Shown here piece after piece: positions 1 through 12,534 of a DNA stretch of 42,568 bases (position 1 is its first letter; every line of letters starts with the position of its first letter). The position numbers and the translations under genes were made by a program. Origin of the DNA: Paulinella micropora (taxonomy: Eukaryota; Cercozoa; Imbricatea; Euglyphida); assembly GCA_009731375.1 (NCBI GenBank), contig BJOX01000016.1, forward strand, positions 228,363 through 270,930, written 5' to 3'. Below the pieces are notes generated by a model that had not been told where the DNA came from, did not search any database, and saw only the letters and a program-made list of their open reading frames with translations.

Positions 1-197
1 GGTAAAAAACTTATTTATAGATTTCGTCTGGCCGGACACGTCTGAAATGCCAATTTGATCCTGGTCTTTTGGCGGCTTTTTGTCTTTGCGTCACTGAGCT
101 AATATAACGAGACATCATTCTCTTTTTTGAGGACTGTGTTTGGTTATATTACCGACTTACTCTTCCATTGAGCTATCGTTGGGGATAGTACATTATC
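1..197 (+). repeat. Decayed LTR remnant of the Ty3/gypsy family
   Basis: The stretch follows the order of the intact LTRs at 12535-12776, 14365-14600 and 24128-24393. It keeps the blocks CACTGAGCTAATATAACGAG, ACATCATTCTC, GAGGACTGTGTTTGGTT, ATTACCGACTT and GAGCTATCGTTGGGG, with scattered substitutions and small indels. The 5' part lies outside the window. No internal element sequence follows it, so it is probably an old solo LTR or a truncated end. Confidence 0.8.
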
Positions 198-1611
198 CAT
201 TACCGTTACTCCTAATGATGACTTAGTAAAATATTACCGCGCATAGAAATCAATCATAATTACGACTTAAATAGTGCGGACTCGAAGTTACCTGTCCAAC
301 GGGCCGATACTACTATAAAATGAAAGCTTTTCACGTATTATTTCGCTGATACACTTGAGAAGTTATCGGAATGAATACCATACCGGACCGCAGGAAACAT
401 TAATATTGTGTTTAAGTAAACTTTCTTCAAGTTTTTACTCTTCTATTTTTAGTTCCGTTACTCAGTTCATTTTTCCATTTATTTCTTAACTGTCATAACT
501 TGTAGCTGTTACGTCACCCTTCAACTGCCGTTAACAGATCAATTTATTTCCCTTTACCGCCCGGGTTAACTTTTTAGACTTGAAATGTTAACTATTGCAT
601 TTTTTCCATATATCTACACTTTATTTCCATTGACCAGCCGTCCCTCTTTTTCCGACTGTCTCCAATCATAATTATCAAGTTGATAGGTCACGAAAATATG
701 CGACACAGTGGCACCTGCATTCTATTTAATTTTTTTCCAGACCGACTTGAACAACTCTAAGATCGCGTCTGGACGATAGATCAAGGTGGTGGTTGAAGGC
801 CTAATGCCTCTCCTTCCAGACTTTGTGCAACTGATTAAAGCTGCTGACGCGGTCACGGTGGCAGAGTTCGCTAATCAAGGCTCGATAACTTGTTAGACTA
901 ATATTATTAATATAATGACCTATGATATATAGCTACAACACACAAACAACAGTCACTCAGACTCAGTAGTACAGCTTTAATAGTATTAATACTTGAAGAA
1001 AAGGCGCCAACAGAACACGCCGCGTAACTTGACTGGCCAAATCATATGGCGTAAGTAATGGCTCTACCGACACCGTTACTCTGATACGGCCGGTCCTTAA
1101 CTATTAATTAAGGTTATAGTTCCAACAGTAAGCATACTGAATAAACTGGAATTCACCGTCCCAGTGTCTTTTGGTACCTTTCCTGATCTCGGAAGTATTT
1201 TGAGACTCGATGATCAATTGACAGCCATGTGTGTATTCAATTGATTGCCGATTGGTAATTTCCTCGCAGGAGGCTAGTCAAGACTTACAAACTTGGCAGG
1301 GGCTGAATTCTGAATGAGTTAAGTCTGCTTTGAGATGGCATGCCAGTCTGAGTGCGTGCGAAGCAACTTTCGAGAAACATTGTAATAGAACTTCATCACC
1401 TAAGCTACAACAGACAGCAGTGGTTTTAGTAATAACAGTCACCAGTACTGATAGTAAATTGGCTCACGATCGATTTGAGGGTGCCGGAGGACGTATCTTG
1501 TGAGCACGCACTCAAACAGAAAAACATATGACGTCAGGCCATAGCCCACCCTTTCGTGGCTTGCCCAAATATTTAGGAGACAAATGGAACGATTTTTTCT
1601 GTTCAAGCGCG
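198..1611. other. AT-rich intergenic sequence, no gene seen
   Basis: I see no long open frame, no recognisable exon and no RNA gene here. It lies downstream of the HCCS stop codon at 1612-1614, so its right edge should hold the HCCS 3' UTR. Confidence 0.5.
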
Positions 1612-3115
1612 CTAATTTTTCTTTGATGAATCTCCTCTATGTTGAAGCTTACTTGTCATAGTCTGTCTAGTGAACATTCTTGCGCGATCCCACACTCCAC
1701 CTAGAGTCAGGCTCGGGCGAACATCCTGTCCAGCACAAACCAGCATTCTTTCAGCTTCGGCAAAGATCCTGCAGACGGCAACCAGATAAACTGCCGGTAT
1801 GAATGGATCAATAGATCGACCTGGTAAAATATTTTGATAATATATTAGTGCTAGCAACTGACGCTTGAGAGGCATTAGAACCAATCAACCGGATACCAAA
1901 TAGTAGTACCTGTGTAGAAGTCTATGATGTAGCGGACTTTTCTATTTACACAGGCAGTCAGCAGCATAGGTTAAGTAACCATGAATTTCAAGAGGCCACT
2001 CCCATACCTTCACAATGTCATGACAACTACGAACAACCTACTTTTCCTATTTGCGTTTGGAAGTACACGTCATGACCTTCCACATCGATCCACTGTCCAA
2101 TCATGCCGATCGAAGGGAGGAGAACGGATCCTAGCGTGGCAAAAGCCCTAGTCCTGAAGCCACAATTGCAAGAAAGAGTACCCAGTTATGGAGTAGAATC
2201 GCGCACGAAGACTGAGCTCGTCTAGTAAACAAGCAGAACGTGATGGGAAATGGTGGAAAAACCAAAGATGCAGCGTTGACCAGGTTTGCCTTCGAAACTT
2301 GAGAGCATGGGGCGCTTGCAGCTAACACATGCCTTATGCTGCGAGAGGCCAGCGTGGAGCAAGGAGTGCTTACTCAGGATGCAGTTCCTCCTCCCATTCT
2401 AATATCTGCTGCCATGCACGCTGCACCAAAAGGGTTGATGCGATTACAAGCATGGCAAACTCACCTCATTTATGTTGTTATGAATATTGACTATCGTTTC
2501 CATGTCGTCCTCGTCAGGATCGTGTCCTGTCGGCCCATCAGAAATCAGCTTGACGAGAAGACTACTGCATGCCAGACCCTTCCTTGCCATGGCATTGAAG
2601 AAACGTTGCGGCGAGGGGTAAATCCAAGTTTCTCCTGCATACTCCTGGCCTGTTGTGGCCAATCACTGTTGAAACCGAGTGCAAGCAAGGAGAACCATCT
2701 TTGGGCGCCTTGGGTATGTTGGACGCTTCAGCTTTTGTTGGCAGCTCTTTGCGCTGGCTTTCCAGCCTCGACGCGTCGGGAAAGTAATCACTGACACGGA
2801 AATTGACATTCGAGACCAAGAACCAAAGATAATATAAGCTAACGAAACATACGAAAAGCGAGAATTCAGCGTTTGAAAATTACGAAAAAAAGGACACGAC
2901 TTCATGAAGAGGGCGATGCTCAGAAGCAATTTTAATCGCAGGAGCAAGGAAGCCACAAATCGACAAGGAGCATACAAATACCCGACGTCGGAAGGTGAGG
3001 AAAAGCCGGGATCTTTTGCGCTGTCTCCACCAAAGCCAACAGGACACTTCCCTCCACGCAGCGTATTCAAATTCTTTTCCACTGTGTCAGACGAACATCG
3101 TCCTCCAGCTGCCAT
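1612..3115 (-). CDS. HCCS: Holocytochrome-c synthase (cytochrome c heme lyase), 11 exons
   Basis: The enzyme attaches heme covalently to apocytochrome c in the mitochondrial intermembrane space (system III). Exons in transcript order: 3115-2982, 2790-2696, 2649-2578, 2526-2465, 2420-2374, 2321-2281, 2221-2182, 2130-2077, 1941-1910, 1820-1783, 1725-1612. All introns are GT-AG and all phases join, giving 729 bp or 242 residues, close to the usual 250-300. Family signatures in order are an N-terminal CP heme-regulatory motif (KCPVGF, residues 24-29), WIYPSPQRFFNAM, ETIVNIHNNINE then RAWQQILEWEEELHP across an intron, PMLSSFEGKP, PFDRHDWTVDRCG with the heme-ligand histidine, KVRYIIDFYTG and DVRPSLTLGGVWDR. 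Introns are mostly 44-59 bp, with longer ones of 89, 135 and 191 bp. The start is the ATG that places the CP motif near the N terminus. The N terminus is less certain than the rest because this part of the family is poorly conserved. Confidence 0.93.
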
Positions 3116-3162
3116 GGATTTGTCACTCCAGAATGTGCTTTGTTTGAACAGCCTCAGGAAGC

Positions 3163-3197
3163 ATATATATGTATATATATATATATAAATATATATG

Positions 3198-3234
<37 letters not shown>
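3163..3234. repeat. (TA)n and (TG)n microsatellite
   Basis: Alternating TA/TATG is followed by a run of about nine TG units. It directly abuts the left TA target duplication of the inverted-repeat element at 3236 and lies just upstream of the HCCS start codon. Confidence 0.9.
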
Positions 3235-3235
3235 A

Positions 3236-4475
3236 AGAGGTGGTTCAAAAGTTTCTCGGCATACATTCATTCCTATCTTTCCCTGAGGCAGCCTGTGGCT
3301 TAGCTTATATATACAGCAAGTACGGCGCGCACAGATGTGTATCCCTCAACCCTACCTCCCCACTCGCTCTCCCTGGCGAGACTTGAGAACAGTTGGAAAA
3401 GTCTAAAAAAATCGGGTCCGATTTAAGGCCAAGTTTCGACATAGTTTCAACTTTTCTGAATTCTCCCCAGCAAGAGCGCATCGGGAGGGTGTAATTAGGG
3501 AAAATACATCTGTGGGTTCTATGCATGCTGTACATATCAGCTGCGCCACAGGCTGTAGTGCTTGCTCAGGGAAAGACAGGGTGAAAGTATGTATGTATCC
3601 CACCATCCCAGGATGGTCCGACCATGGGACCATGAGGCTATCTTTCCCTAAGCAAACGCTGCAACATATGGTGCAGCTCAGCATGCATAACGCCCACAGA
3701 TATGTGCCCCGCAACCACACCCTCCCGCTCGCTCTCCCTAGCGAGAGTTTTGAAAAGTTCGAAAAGGGTCCAAAATCGGTAAAAAGGACCACTCTCGGGA
3801 CCAGGAGTTTATCTTTCTCTGAGCAAGCGCTTAAACCTGTAGCGCAGCTTATATGCACAATACGCATAACGCCCATAGATGTGTTTCCCGCAGCCATACC
3901 TCTCCACTCGCTCTCTCTAGTAAGATTTTAGAAAAGTTGAAAAAGATCCAAAATCGGTCAGACAGAGGATCACCCTCGGGACCAGGCCAAGTTCTCGCCA
4001 AGTCTGCCGATCGAACACATATGGGGATATATAAATAGAGAGCTGAGAGTAAAGCGGCCAACGACCATGCCAGCATTGAAGCGCCGGCTGCTCAAGATCT
4101 GGCGAGAGGTGGACGTGAAGATAGTGCAGAAATATGCGACCGGGACGAACTGACTAGCTGCATCCTGTGGAAACTCACGACCACAGCATCCCAACACTGC
4201 AGCGGCCAGACAGTTTTGCTCGATGCGTAGAAGAAGGAAGTAATTATAAGTAAAATCCTACAGTCCCAGGGTGACCTTAATGTTTACCTGATTTTTTGAG
4301 ACTTTTACAACTGTTCTCAAGTCTCACCAGGGAGAGCGAGTGGGGAGGTAGGGTTGAGGAATACACATCTCCGCGCGCTTTACTTGCTGTATATATAACC
4401 TAAACCACAGGCCGCAGCGCTAGCTCAGGCAAAAATAGGGATGAATGTATGCCGAGAAACCTTTGAACCACCTCT
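3236..4475. mobile_element. Non-autonomous TIR element with TA duplications, mariner-like ends
   Basis: The left end (AGAGGTGGTTCAAAAGTTTC, running to about 3425) is repeated in inverted orientation at the right end (about 4290-4475), giving imperfect TIRs of about 185 bp. A TA dinucleotide flanks each end (3234-3235, 4476-4477), as expected for Tc1/mariner insertion, and the GGTGG-TTCAAAAGTTTC terminus resembles mariner ends. The interior holds more copies of the TIR module: one inverted (about 3421-3600) and two direct (about 3601-3790 and 3791-3960), each containing a CACTCGCTCTC-like core. The segment 4030-4290 is unrelated to the module. No transposase frame is visible; open frames here are chance frames shared among the repeats. 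Confidence 0.8.
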
Positions 4476-4477
4476 TA

Positions 4478-4493
4478 TATGTACATACATACA

Positions 4494-4524
<31 letters not shown>

Positions 4525-4796
4525 GTACGCGTACGTACGTACCTACGTATACATGTATGTCTGTAAATATGTATGTATGTATATAAGTATCTACGTATGT
4601 ATGTATGTATGTATGTATGTATGTAGGTATGTAGGTATGCAGGTATGCAGGTATGTATGTATGTATGTATGTATGTACGTACGTACGTATGTATGTATGT
4701 ATGTATGAATGTATGTATGTAAGTACCTAGGTAGGTAGGTAGGTATGTATGTATGTATGTATGTATGTATGTATGTATGTATGTATGTAGGTTAGG

Positions 4797-4843
<47 letters not shown>

Positions 4844-4896
4844 GTAGGTAGGTAGGTAGGTATGTATGCATGTATGTATGCATGTATGTATGCATG

Positions 4897-4927
<31 letters not shown>

Positions 4928-5160
4928 TCTCTATGTATGTAATCTATGTATGTAATCTATGTATGTTATGTATGTATGTTATGTATGTATGTTATGTATG
5001 TATGTATGTATGCATGTATGTAGGTAGGTAGGTAGGTAGGTAGTAAGGTAGGTAGGTAGGTAGGTAGGTAGGTAGGTAGGTAGGTAGGTAGGAAGATATG
5101 TAGGTATGTACGTATGTATGTATGTATGCATCTATGTATGTATGTATGTATGTGTGTGTA

Positions 5161-5191
<31 letters not shown>

Positions 5192-7282
5192 ATGTATGCA
5201 TGCATGCATGCATGGGAATGCATGCATGCATGGCATGCAGGCAGGCATGCATGTATGTATGTATGTATGTATGTATTGTATGTATTGTATGTATGTATGT
5301 ATGCATGTATGTATGTACGTACGTACGTATGTATATGTATCTATGTATTGTATATGTATGTATGTATGTATGTATGTACGCACGTATGTATGTATGTATG
5401 TATGTATGTATGTATGTGTATGTATGTATGTATGTATGTATGTAGGTATGCATGTATGTATGTATGTATGTAGGTATGTATGTTAATGTATGTATGTTAA
5501 TGTATGTATGTATGTATGTATGTTTAAGAATGTATGTTTATGTACGTATGTACGTACGTACGTATGTATGTATGTATGTATGTATGTATGTATGTATGTA
5601 TGTATGTAGGTATGTAGGTATGTAGGTAGGTAGGAAGGTATGTATGTATGTATGTATGTATGTATGTATTTACGCATGTATGTACATACGTATGTATGCA
5701 TGTATGCATGTATGTATGCATGTATGTATGCATGCATGTATGTATGTATGTATGTATGGATGCCATGCATGCATGCATGCATGCCATTCACATGCATGGC
5801 ATTCAGCATGGCATGCATGCATGCATGCTTGTATGTTTGTATGCATGCTAGTCTGTATGTATGTATATACGCACGTACGTATGTACGTATGTACGTGTGT
5901 ATGTATGTATGTATGTATGTATGTATGTATGTATGTATGCATGTATGTATGTATGTATGTATGTATGCATGCATGTATGTATGTATGTCTGTATGTATAT
6001 GCATGTATGTATGTATGTCTGTATGTATATGCATGTATGTGTGTATGTATGTATGTATGTATATATGTCTATATGTATGTATGTATGTATGAATGTATGT
6101 ATGATGCATGGATGATGTATGTATGTATGTATGTATGTGTGTATGTATGTGTGTATGCATTTATGTATATGTATATGTATATGTATGTATGCATGTATGT
6201 ATGTATGTATGTATGTATGCATGTACGTATATGTACGTATGTATGTATGTATGTATGTGTATGTATGTATGTATGTGTGTATGTATGTATGTATGCATGT
6301 ATGTATGTATGTATGTATGTATGCATGTATCTGTGTTTTCATGTATGTATGCATGTATGTATGCATGTATGTATGTATGTATGTAGGTAGGTAGGTAGGT
6401 AGGGGGGGTAGTTATGTAGGTAGGTAGGTAGGTAGGTAGGTAGGTAGGTAGGTATGCATGTATGTATGAAGTATGTATGTATGTATGTATGTGTGTGTGT
6501 GTATGTATGTGTGTATGTATTTAGGTATGTAGGTATGTAGGTATGGTATATATGTATGTATCTATATATTGTATGTATTGTATGTATTGTACGTATCGTA
6601 TGTATGTATGTATGTATGTATGTATGTAGGTAGGTAGGCATGTATGTATGTATGTATGTATGTACATATGTATGTACATATGTATGTATGTATATATGTA
6701 GGTAGGTAGGCATGTATGTATGTATGTGCATATGTATGTATGTATGTATGTATGTATTACGATGGAGTGTATGTATGTATGTATGTATATATACATATGT
6801 ATGTATGTATGTATGTAGGTGTGTATGTATGTATGTATGTATGAGTATGTATGTATGTATGTATGTATTTATGTATGTATGAATGTATGTATGTTGTATG
6901 TATGTATGTATGTATATGTCTGTATATGTCTGTATGTTATGTCTGTATGATATGTCTGTATGTATGCATGTATGTATGTATGTAGGTGTGTAGGTGTGTA
7001 GGTATGTATGTATGTATATTATGTCTGTCTGTCTGTCTGTATGTATGTATGTATGTTATGTATGTATGTTATGTATGTATGTATGTATGTATGTTATGTA
7101 TGTATGTATGTATGTATGTATGTATGTATGTATGTATGTATGAATGAATGTATGAATGTATGAATGTAAGTACGTACTCGTACGTATGTACGTCCGCGTA
7201 CCTACGTACAGTTATGTTATGTTATGTTATGTTATGTTATGTTATGTTATGTTATGTTATGTTATGTAATGTAATGTAATGT
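4478..7282. repeat. 2.8-kb tetranucleotide megatract, (ATAC)n switching to (GTAT)n
   Basis: The tract is nearly pure tetranucleotide repeat. It begins as (ATAC)n to about 4520, passes a short CG-containing palindromic zone (CGTACGTACGTAC) and continues as (GTAT)n with interspersed GTAG, GATA, GCAT and TGTC blocks. It ends in a pentanucleotide (GTTAT)n run at about 7211-7265. Long open frames on both strands are artefacts, because the repeat contains no stop in most phases. Confidence 0.95.
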
Positions 7283-7625
7283 TAGCTCCTTCAACAGGTC
7301 CTCTAAAAATTTACCAATTCCATCCCTCGACTGCCAATCAGCTTGTGCGCCGCGCTAGGGTTTTGTGAAATTGTTTTGTGTGTCTATTGTTGTAGGTGTA
7401 CTGTCTTAAACGAGACGGTTTCGATATTACCAAAGTCGAGGAATTGGCATTCAGGACATTCCCCTGGGGCAAATACTTATTTGACTTCCAAGAAAAATCA
7501 TACTGACATCGGTATCGATTCTGGGGCTTGACTCCTTGCAAGTAAAAGCTACCGACTTCACTCCCCCAGACGGCAATCATGATTTATTAGTGCCGTGGGA
7601 GTCGTGGGTCGGATGTGTGGGTTGG

Positions 7626-7662
<37 letters not shown>

Positions 7663-7666
7663 CCTA
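7283..7666. other. Unique intergenic segment ending in (AGT)n
   Basis: About 340 bp of non-repetitive sequence is followed by an (AGT)n run from about 7628. A 62-codon frame on the plus strand and an 80-codon frame on the minus strand overlap here. Neither has recognisable motifs, so I do not call a gene. Confidence 0.5.
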
Positions 7667-8315
<649 letters not shown>

Positions 8316-8320
8316 CGAGC

Positions 8321-8411
<91 letters not shown>

Positions 8412-8468
8412 AGTAGTAGTAGTAGCAGTAGTAGTAGTAGTAGTGGTAGTAGTGGTAGTAGTAGTAGC

Positions 8469-8520
<52 letters not shown>

Positions 8521-8521
8521 A

Positions 8522-8554
<33 letters not shown>

Positions 8555-8604
8555 CATCAGTAGTAGTAGAAGTAGTAGTAGTAGTAGAGTAGTAGTAGTA
8601 GTAA

Positions 8605-8670
<66 letters not shown>

Positions 8671-8672
8671 GG
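8316..8672. repeat. (AGT)n trinucleotide array
   Basis: Near-pure AGT repeats with occasional AGC, GGT and AAT variants. The long leucine or threonine frames across it are repeat artefacts. Confidence 0.95.
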
Positions 8673-8688
8673 GAGGAGGAGGAGGATA

Positions 8689-9038
8689 CCTACCTACCTG
8701 CCTACCTACCTACCCACCTACCTACCTACCTATCTACATAAATACCTATCTACCTACCTACCTACCTACCGACCTACTACCTACCTACCTACTTACTACC
8801 TACCTACCTACCTACCTACCTACCTACCTGCCGACCTACCCTACCTACCCTACCTACCTTACCTACCTTACCTACCTACACACCTACCTACCTCCTACCT
8901 ACCTACCTACCTATCTACCACAGTAACTGCCTGCCCACCTCCCTTAAACACGCTTTCAGAATTTTACAGCTGCTAGTCATAATTGTTATTATCCTGAACG
9001 ATTAGGAGGGGCATTTGGGAAATTGTATCACCCCCCCC

Positions 9039-9072
<34 letters not shown>

Positions 9073-9735
9073 TTCTTCNNNNNNNNNNTAGGTCGGTGGG
9101 TGGGTAGGTTTAGTAGGCGGTGGGTAGGAGGAGGTAGGTAGGTAGGTCGTTAGGGTAGGTCTATCGGTCAGTAGGTAGGAAGGTAGGTAGGTGAGGTAGA
9201 TAGGTAGGTAGGTAGGTAGGTAGGTAGATAGATAGGTAGGTAGGTAGGTAGTTAGGTAGGCCATGCCAATAGGTTCCTTCAATGCACGCAGTGTCGATTT
9301 TTCGGGGAAGGGGGACATTTTGGCTATTTAGAGTTTAAAACAGAGGTGTTTGGCGATGTTTTATGTCTGTGAAACGAAAACCACATCCCCATGAATGAAA
9401 TATTGACCATTCCTACTCCCTCCCCTGGACATAACCTACCTACCAACCTGCCTACCTGCCTACCTACCTACCTACCTACCTACCTACCTACCCACCTACC
9501 CACCTACCTACCTACCCACCTACCTACCTACTTACCTTACCTTACCTTACCTTACCTTACCTACCTACCTACCTACCTACCTACCTGTCCTATTACCTAC
9601 CTACCTACCTACCTACCTACCTACCTACCTACCTACTTATCTACTTACCTGGTAAGTAGGTAGGTAGGTAGGTAGGTAGGCAGGCAGGTTGGCAGGTAGT
9701 TAGATAAGTATGTAGGTAAGTAGATAAGCAGTGCA
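8689..9735. repeat. Opposed (CCTA)n and (TAGG)n tetranucleotide arrays
   Basis: Four blocks alternate in orientation: (CCTA)n at about 8689-8925, (TAGG)n at about 9099-9262, (CCTA)n at about 9437-9650 and (TAGG)n at about 9655-9730. The first pair is separated by about 100 bp of unique sequence, a poly-C run and a 10-N gap at 9079-9088. The second pair meets head to head at a small palindrome, CTACTTACC-T-GGTAAGTAG, near 9644-9662. Confidence 0.9.
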
Positions 9736-9952
9736 GCCCAGGGGTCGGGCCTTCCACTGTTGGGACAATCGGGCCTTTCGACGCCCAGAACAGATCCCTA
9801 ATGCAAAAAAAATGAATGGCTGAAAACGCTCGAAGATTACCTGCAGCGCTTGTTGTTGTTGTCTTTTGCATATCTTGGCTCGAAACTCCTATGTATTAGA
9901 CCTGTCGTGCTGGTGTGAAGGGCAAGACTGGTGTGGTGTGGGAGCGAGCGGG

Positions 9953-10445
9953 ATGTCGCTTCGCGTGTTAGTTGGAGTCAAGCGCGTCATGGACGCCTAC
10001 GTCAAAGTGCGAGTCAAGCCCAATAACACCGGCGTGGATCTCGCCAACGTCAAGATGTCCATGAACCCTTTCTGCGAGATCGCAGTGGAGGAAGCGGTAG
10101 TGCTGGTGTGCGGGGTGCGCAGGGCAGTGTGGTATGATGTGGTGAGCAGGTGCGCCTCAAGGAGCAAAAGCTGGCGGCTGAGGTGGTGGCGCTGTCGGTC
10201 GGCCCGCCCAAGGTCTCCCTGCCCGCCGCCCNNNNNNNNNNCCTTGGGCATTACGAAAAGAATAAATAGATATAAGGAATCATATCCATATTTAATGTCC
10301 GATAAAACATATATGTATAGTCTGATGTATGCATAACGAGTCGGTATGGTGTACACGATCATGTGCTCATCTTTGTCTTCAGGGCTATTCATGTCGTGAC
10401 AGATGAAAAGACGCGAACAGACATGGTATGCTGCCTTCCGAAAAG

Positions 10446-10499
<54 letters not shown>

Positions 10500-11842
10500 C
10501 TCGTTCGCTCATATATACATACATACATACATACATACATACATACATACATACATACGTACGTACGTACGTACGTACATAACACACATACATACACACA
10601 TACATACATACATACGTACATACATACATACATACATACATACATACATACATACATACATACATACACTCGTAAACACATACACACATACACACACATA
10701 CATACATACATACGTACATACATACATACATACATACATACATACATACATACATACATACATGCATGCGTGCATGCGTGCATACACACGTGCAAGAATA
10801 CAAAATTACATCCATATATGCATACTTAAAGTATGTATGTTCAAAATTGCATACTTATGTTATGTTGCATATGTATGCAAGTACGTGAAATACTCATAAC
10901 CTCGGTGTGTTTCTTTGTGATTTTTGTCTTTATTCTTCTTGACGTCCTCAGGGGCTTTTCTGTTGCGATGTGGGAATTATATGTGCTTAGGATCTTCAAC
11001 CCTTGGCAGTAGCGAAGATTATGCAACAAATCGTGAAGCAGACGGAAGCAAATCTCGTACGCACAACACGCATATGAAAACTTCTTAGAACTACCGCTTC
11101 AGGTCTTGCTGGGAAAGCAAAGTATTGACGACGACAGCAACCAGACTGGACAAATACTCTCTGGTTTGTATGCTGATGTTCTGCAGTGCTCCCAAAACTT
11201 GTGCTCCTTTATAGGTTTGCTTTCCTGGCCTCTTGGTACGTTTGCATCATCAATCGATGTGGATGGGCAGGTCGGATGTCCTTCAAGAAACAGACATTCT
11301 TTGTGAACATCTGACTGTACATGCAGAAGCTGACTGTAACCCAAGAAGTAGATTCCGGTCTGACGACTGTCTCGATGGTCAAGCTTGACACGCTTACGTC
11401 TTGATGAAATTTGCTCAGATTCAATACTTTTTCACAGGCTCTTCCTGCCGTGGTGACAGTTGATCTGCGTCTCAATGGTAACAGCGGACTCCATCCTTGT
11501 AAAAACCGCAATCTATGTTTTAGAACCGAGGTACGCCAATCTTCCGAACATCATGAAAGCAAGAAAAAAACCGATTGAAGTCATCCCGTTGGATACCATG
11601 AAATTGGATGTTGCCCCCAGGTTTGTAGGTGAGTAATGCTTTCACTAAAAATTTTGATCTTTTTTCTTGCAGGTTGAAGTACCTATCTGTCGAAGAGCCA
11701 CCTCAACGTCAAGCTGGAGTCAAGGTCCAAACTTATCCTTCTTTGATGTGTTGATGCAATGATTTTTTTTTTTTTTTTTTCAATTTAGGTGGAAACCGTG
11801 CAAGACTTGGTTGCTGCTCTGAAGAGCAAGGGTGTTCTTTGA
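9953..11842 (+). CDS. ETFB: Electron transfer flavoprotein beta subunit, one exon missing in a gap
   Basis: With the alpha subunit this forms the mitochondrial matrix FAD/AMP flavoprotein that passes electrons from acyl-CoA dehydrogenases to ETF-ubiquinone oxidoreductase. Exons: 9953-10096, 10150-10212, (missing), 10383-10425, 10991-11056, 11103-11163, 11215-11270, 11327-11377, 11438-11477, 11524-11620, 11673-11724, 11789-11842. Signatures in order are [47 protein letters not shown] (nucleotide-binding segment), [30 protein letters not shown] (partner-recognition loop with the conserved Leu and Lys) and [20 protein letters not shown]. Phases join at every junction that can be tested. About 15 residues around the family's ETIRTALAMGAD segment are absent and should lie in the gap at 10232-10241. 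The start is chosen by family alignment, although an in-frame ATG lies upstream at 9866. Introns are 46-64 bp except one of 565 bp filled with microsatellite and the gap-containing one. Confidence 0.93.
10426..10990 (+). repeat. Microsatellite-filled ETFB intron, (CT)n plus (CATA)n
   Basis: This intron carries a (CT)n run at about 10448-10495 and a (CATA)n tract at about 10513-10765 on the sense strand. Every other measurable intron of the gene is 46-64 bp, so the extra length is essentially the repeat. It lies between the exon ending TRTDM and the exon starting [11 protein letters not shown]. Confidence 0.9.
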
Positions 11843-12534
11843 AATTATTCAATTTTCGGTGTTGTTATTACATGACCTTGTATAATTGTCAGTCTGGTCG
11901 AAATTTCAAGTTATTACATGGAATCGAAGAACTAAACAAATTTAGCTCGGAACCTTGATCACATTGAAAGACTAATATTAATTTGTGTGTGTGTGTGTGA
12001 GTATTTTAAATAATACAGTAATGTTTATCGAGTCCGTGTCGGACCAACTCACTGCAGATGTTGGCATGTCATACGTAATTACTCTAAGATATGCCACCGA
12101 ACTGTAAAAAAAAAAAGGAGTCACATTATCTTTTAACTGAGGTCACTGATCAGTACGGGCACAGCCGAGTGCAAGTTTTCTATTAATATCATCATTAAAA
12201 GTTGTCGGATCAGCATGTGAACTTGAAAATCAGTGTTGAGACAGGCTGAGATGCAGTTTAGCGTCATACCGAGCCTACACACTATAGTCTAATCTTATTT
12301 TTCAAGTTTTATCATTAAAATATTAATAACGTCAACTTCTTTCAAAAAGTGAAGAACGCTGCCGGGCTTTTTGCAGTGATCAAGGAAAGCCTGAGGGCCC
12401 CGGGCACATAGAGAAGCATCAAATTTTGATGGCAACCTGGAGAAGAACTTGTGGTCCCCGGAATGTACCTATAAAATTACTAAACTTGATTATTAATATA
12501 TTCAACAATAAGTTCTCGGTCGCGGTCCGGGTCT
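11843..12534. other. Intergenic region between ETFB and the retrotransposon
   Basis: AT-rich, with a short (GT)n at about 11983-11999. The first part should be the ETFB 3' UTR. I see no gene. It ends with GTCT, the left target duplication of the LTR block. Confidence 0.6.
12531..12534. repeat. Left target-site duplication GTCT
   Basis: GTCT sits immediately before the TG of LTR A and is matched by GTCT at 24394-24397 after the terminal CA of LTR C. At four bases it could be chance, but 4-5 bp is the normal size for this class. Confidence 0.65.

Noticed and set aside
2336-2794. 152-codon plus-strand frame
   Set aside because: Antisense to HCCS exons that are supported by family motifs and phase.
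2904-3188. 94-codon plus-strand frame
   Set aside because: Antisense to HCCS exon 1 and runs into a (TA)n repeat.
3305-4076. Several 60-160-codon frames inside the TIR element
   Set aside because: They repeat with the module copies on both strands, and none resembles a transposase.
4425-6800. Long frames encoding Met-Tyr-Val-Cys or His-Thr-Tyr-Ile repeats
   Set aside because: They are read-through of (TATG)n in several phases and on both strands at once; no biased codon use or flanking gene structure.
7211-7282. (GTTAT)n as telomere repeat
   Set aside because: Short, internal, at the edge of a microsatellite tract and not a known telomere unit.
9866-9952. Upstream ATG as the ETFB start, adding 29 residues
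   Set aside because: The extension lacks a clear targeting character and the family alignment begins at 9953; it cannot be excluded without 5' data.
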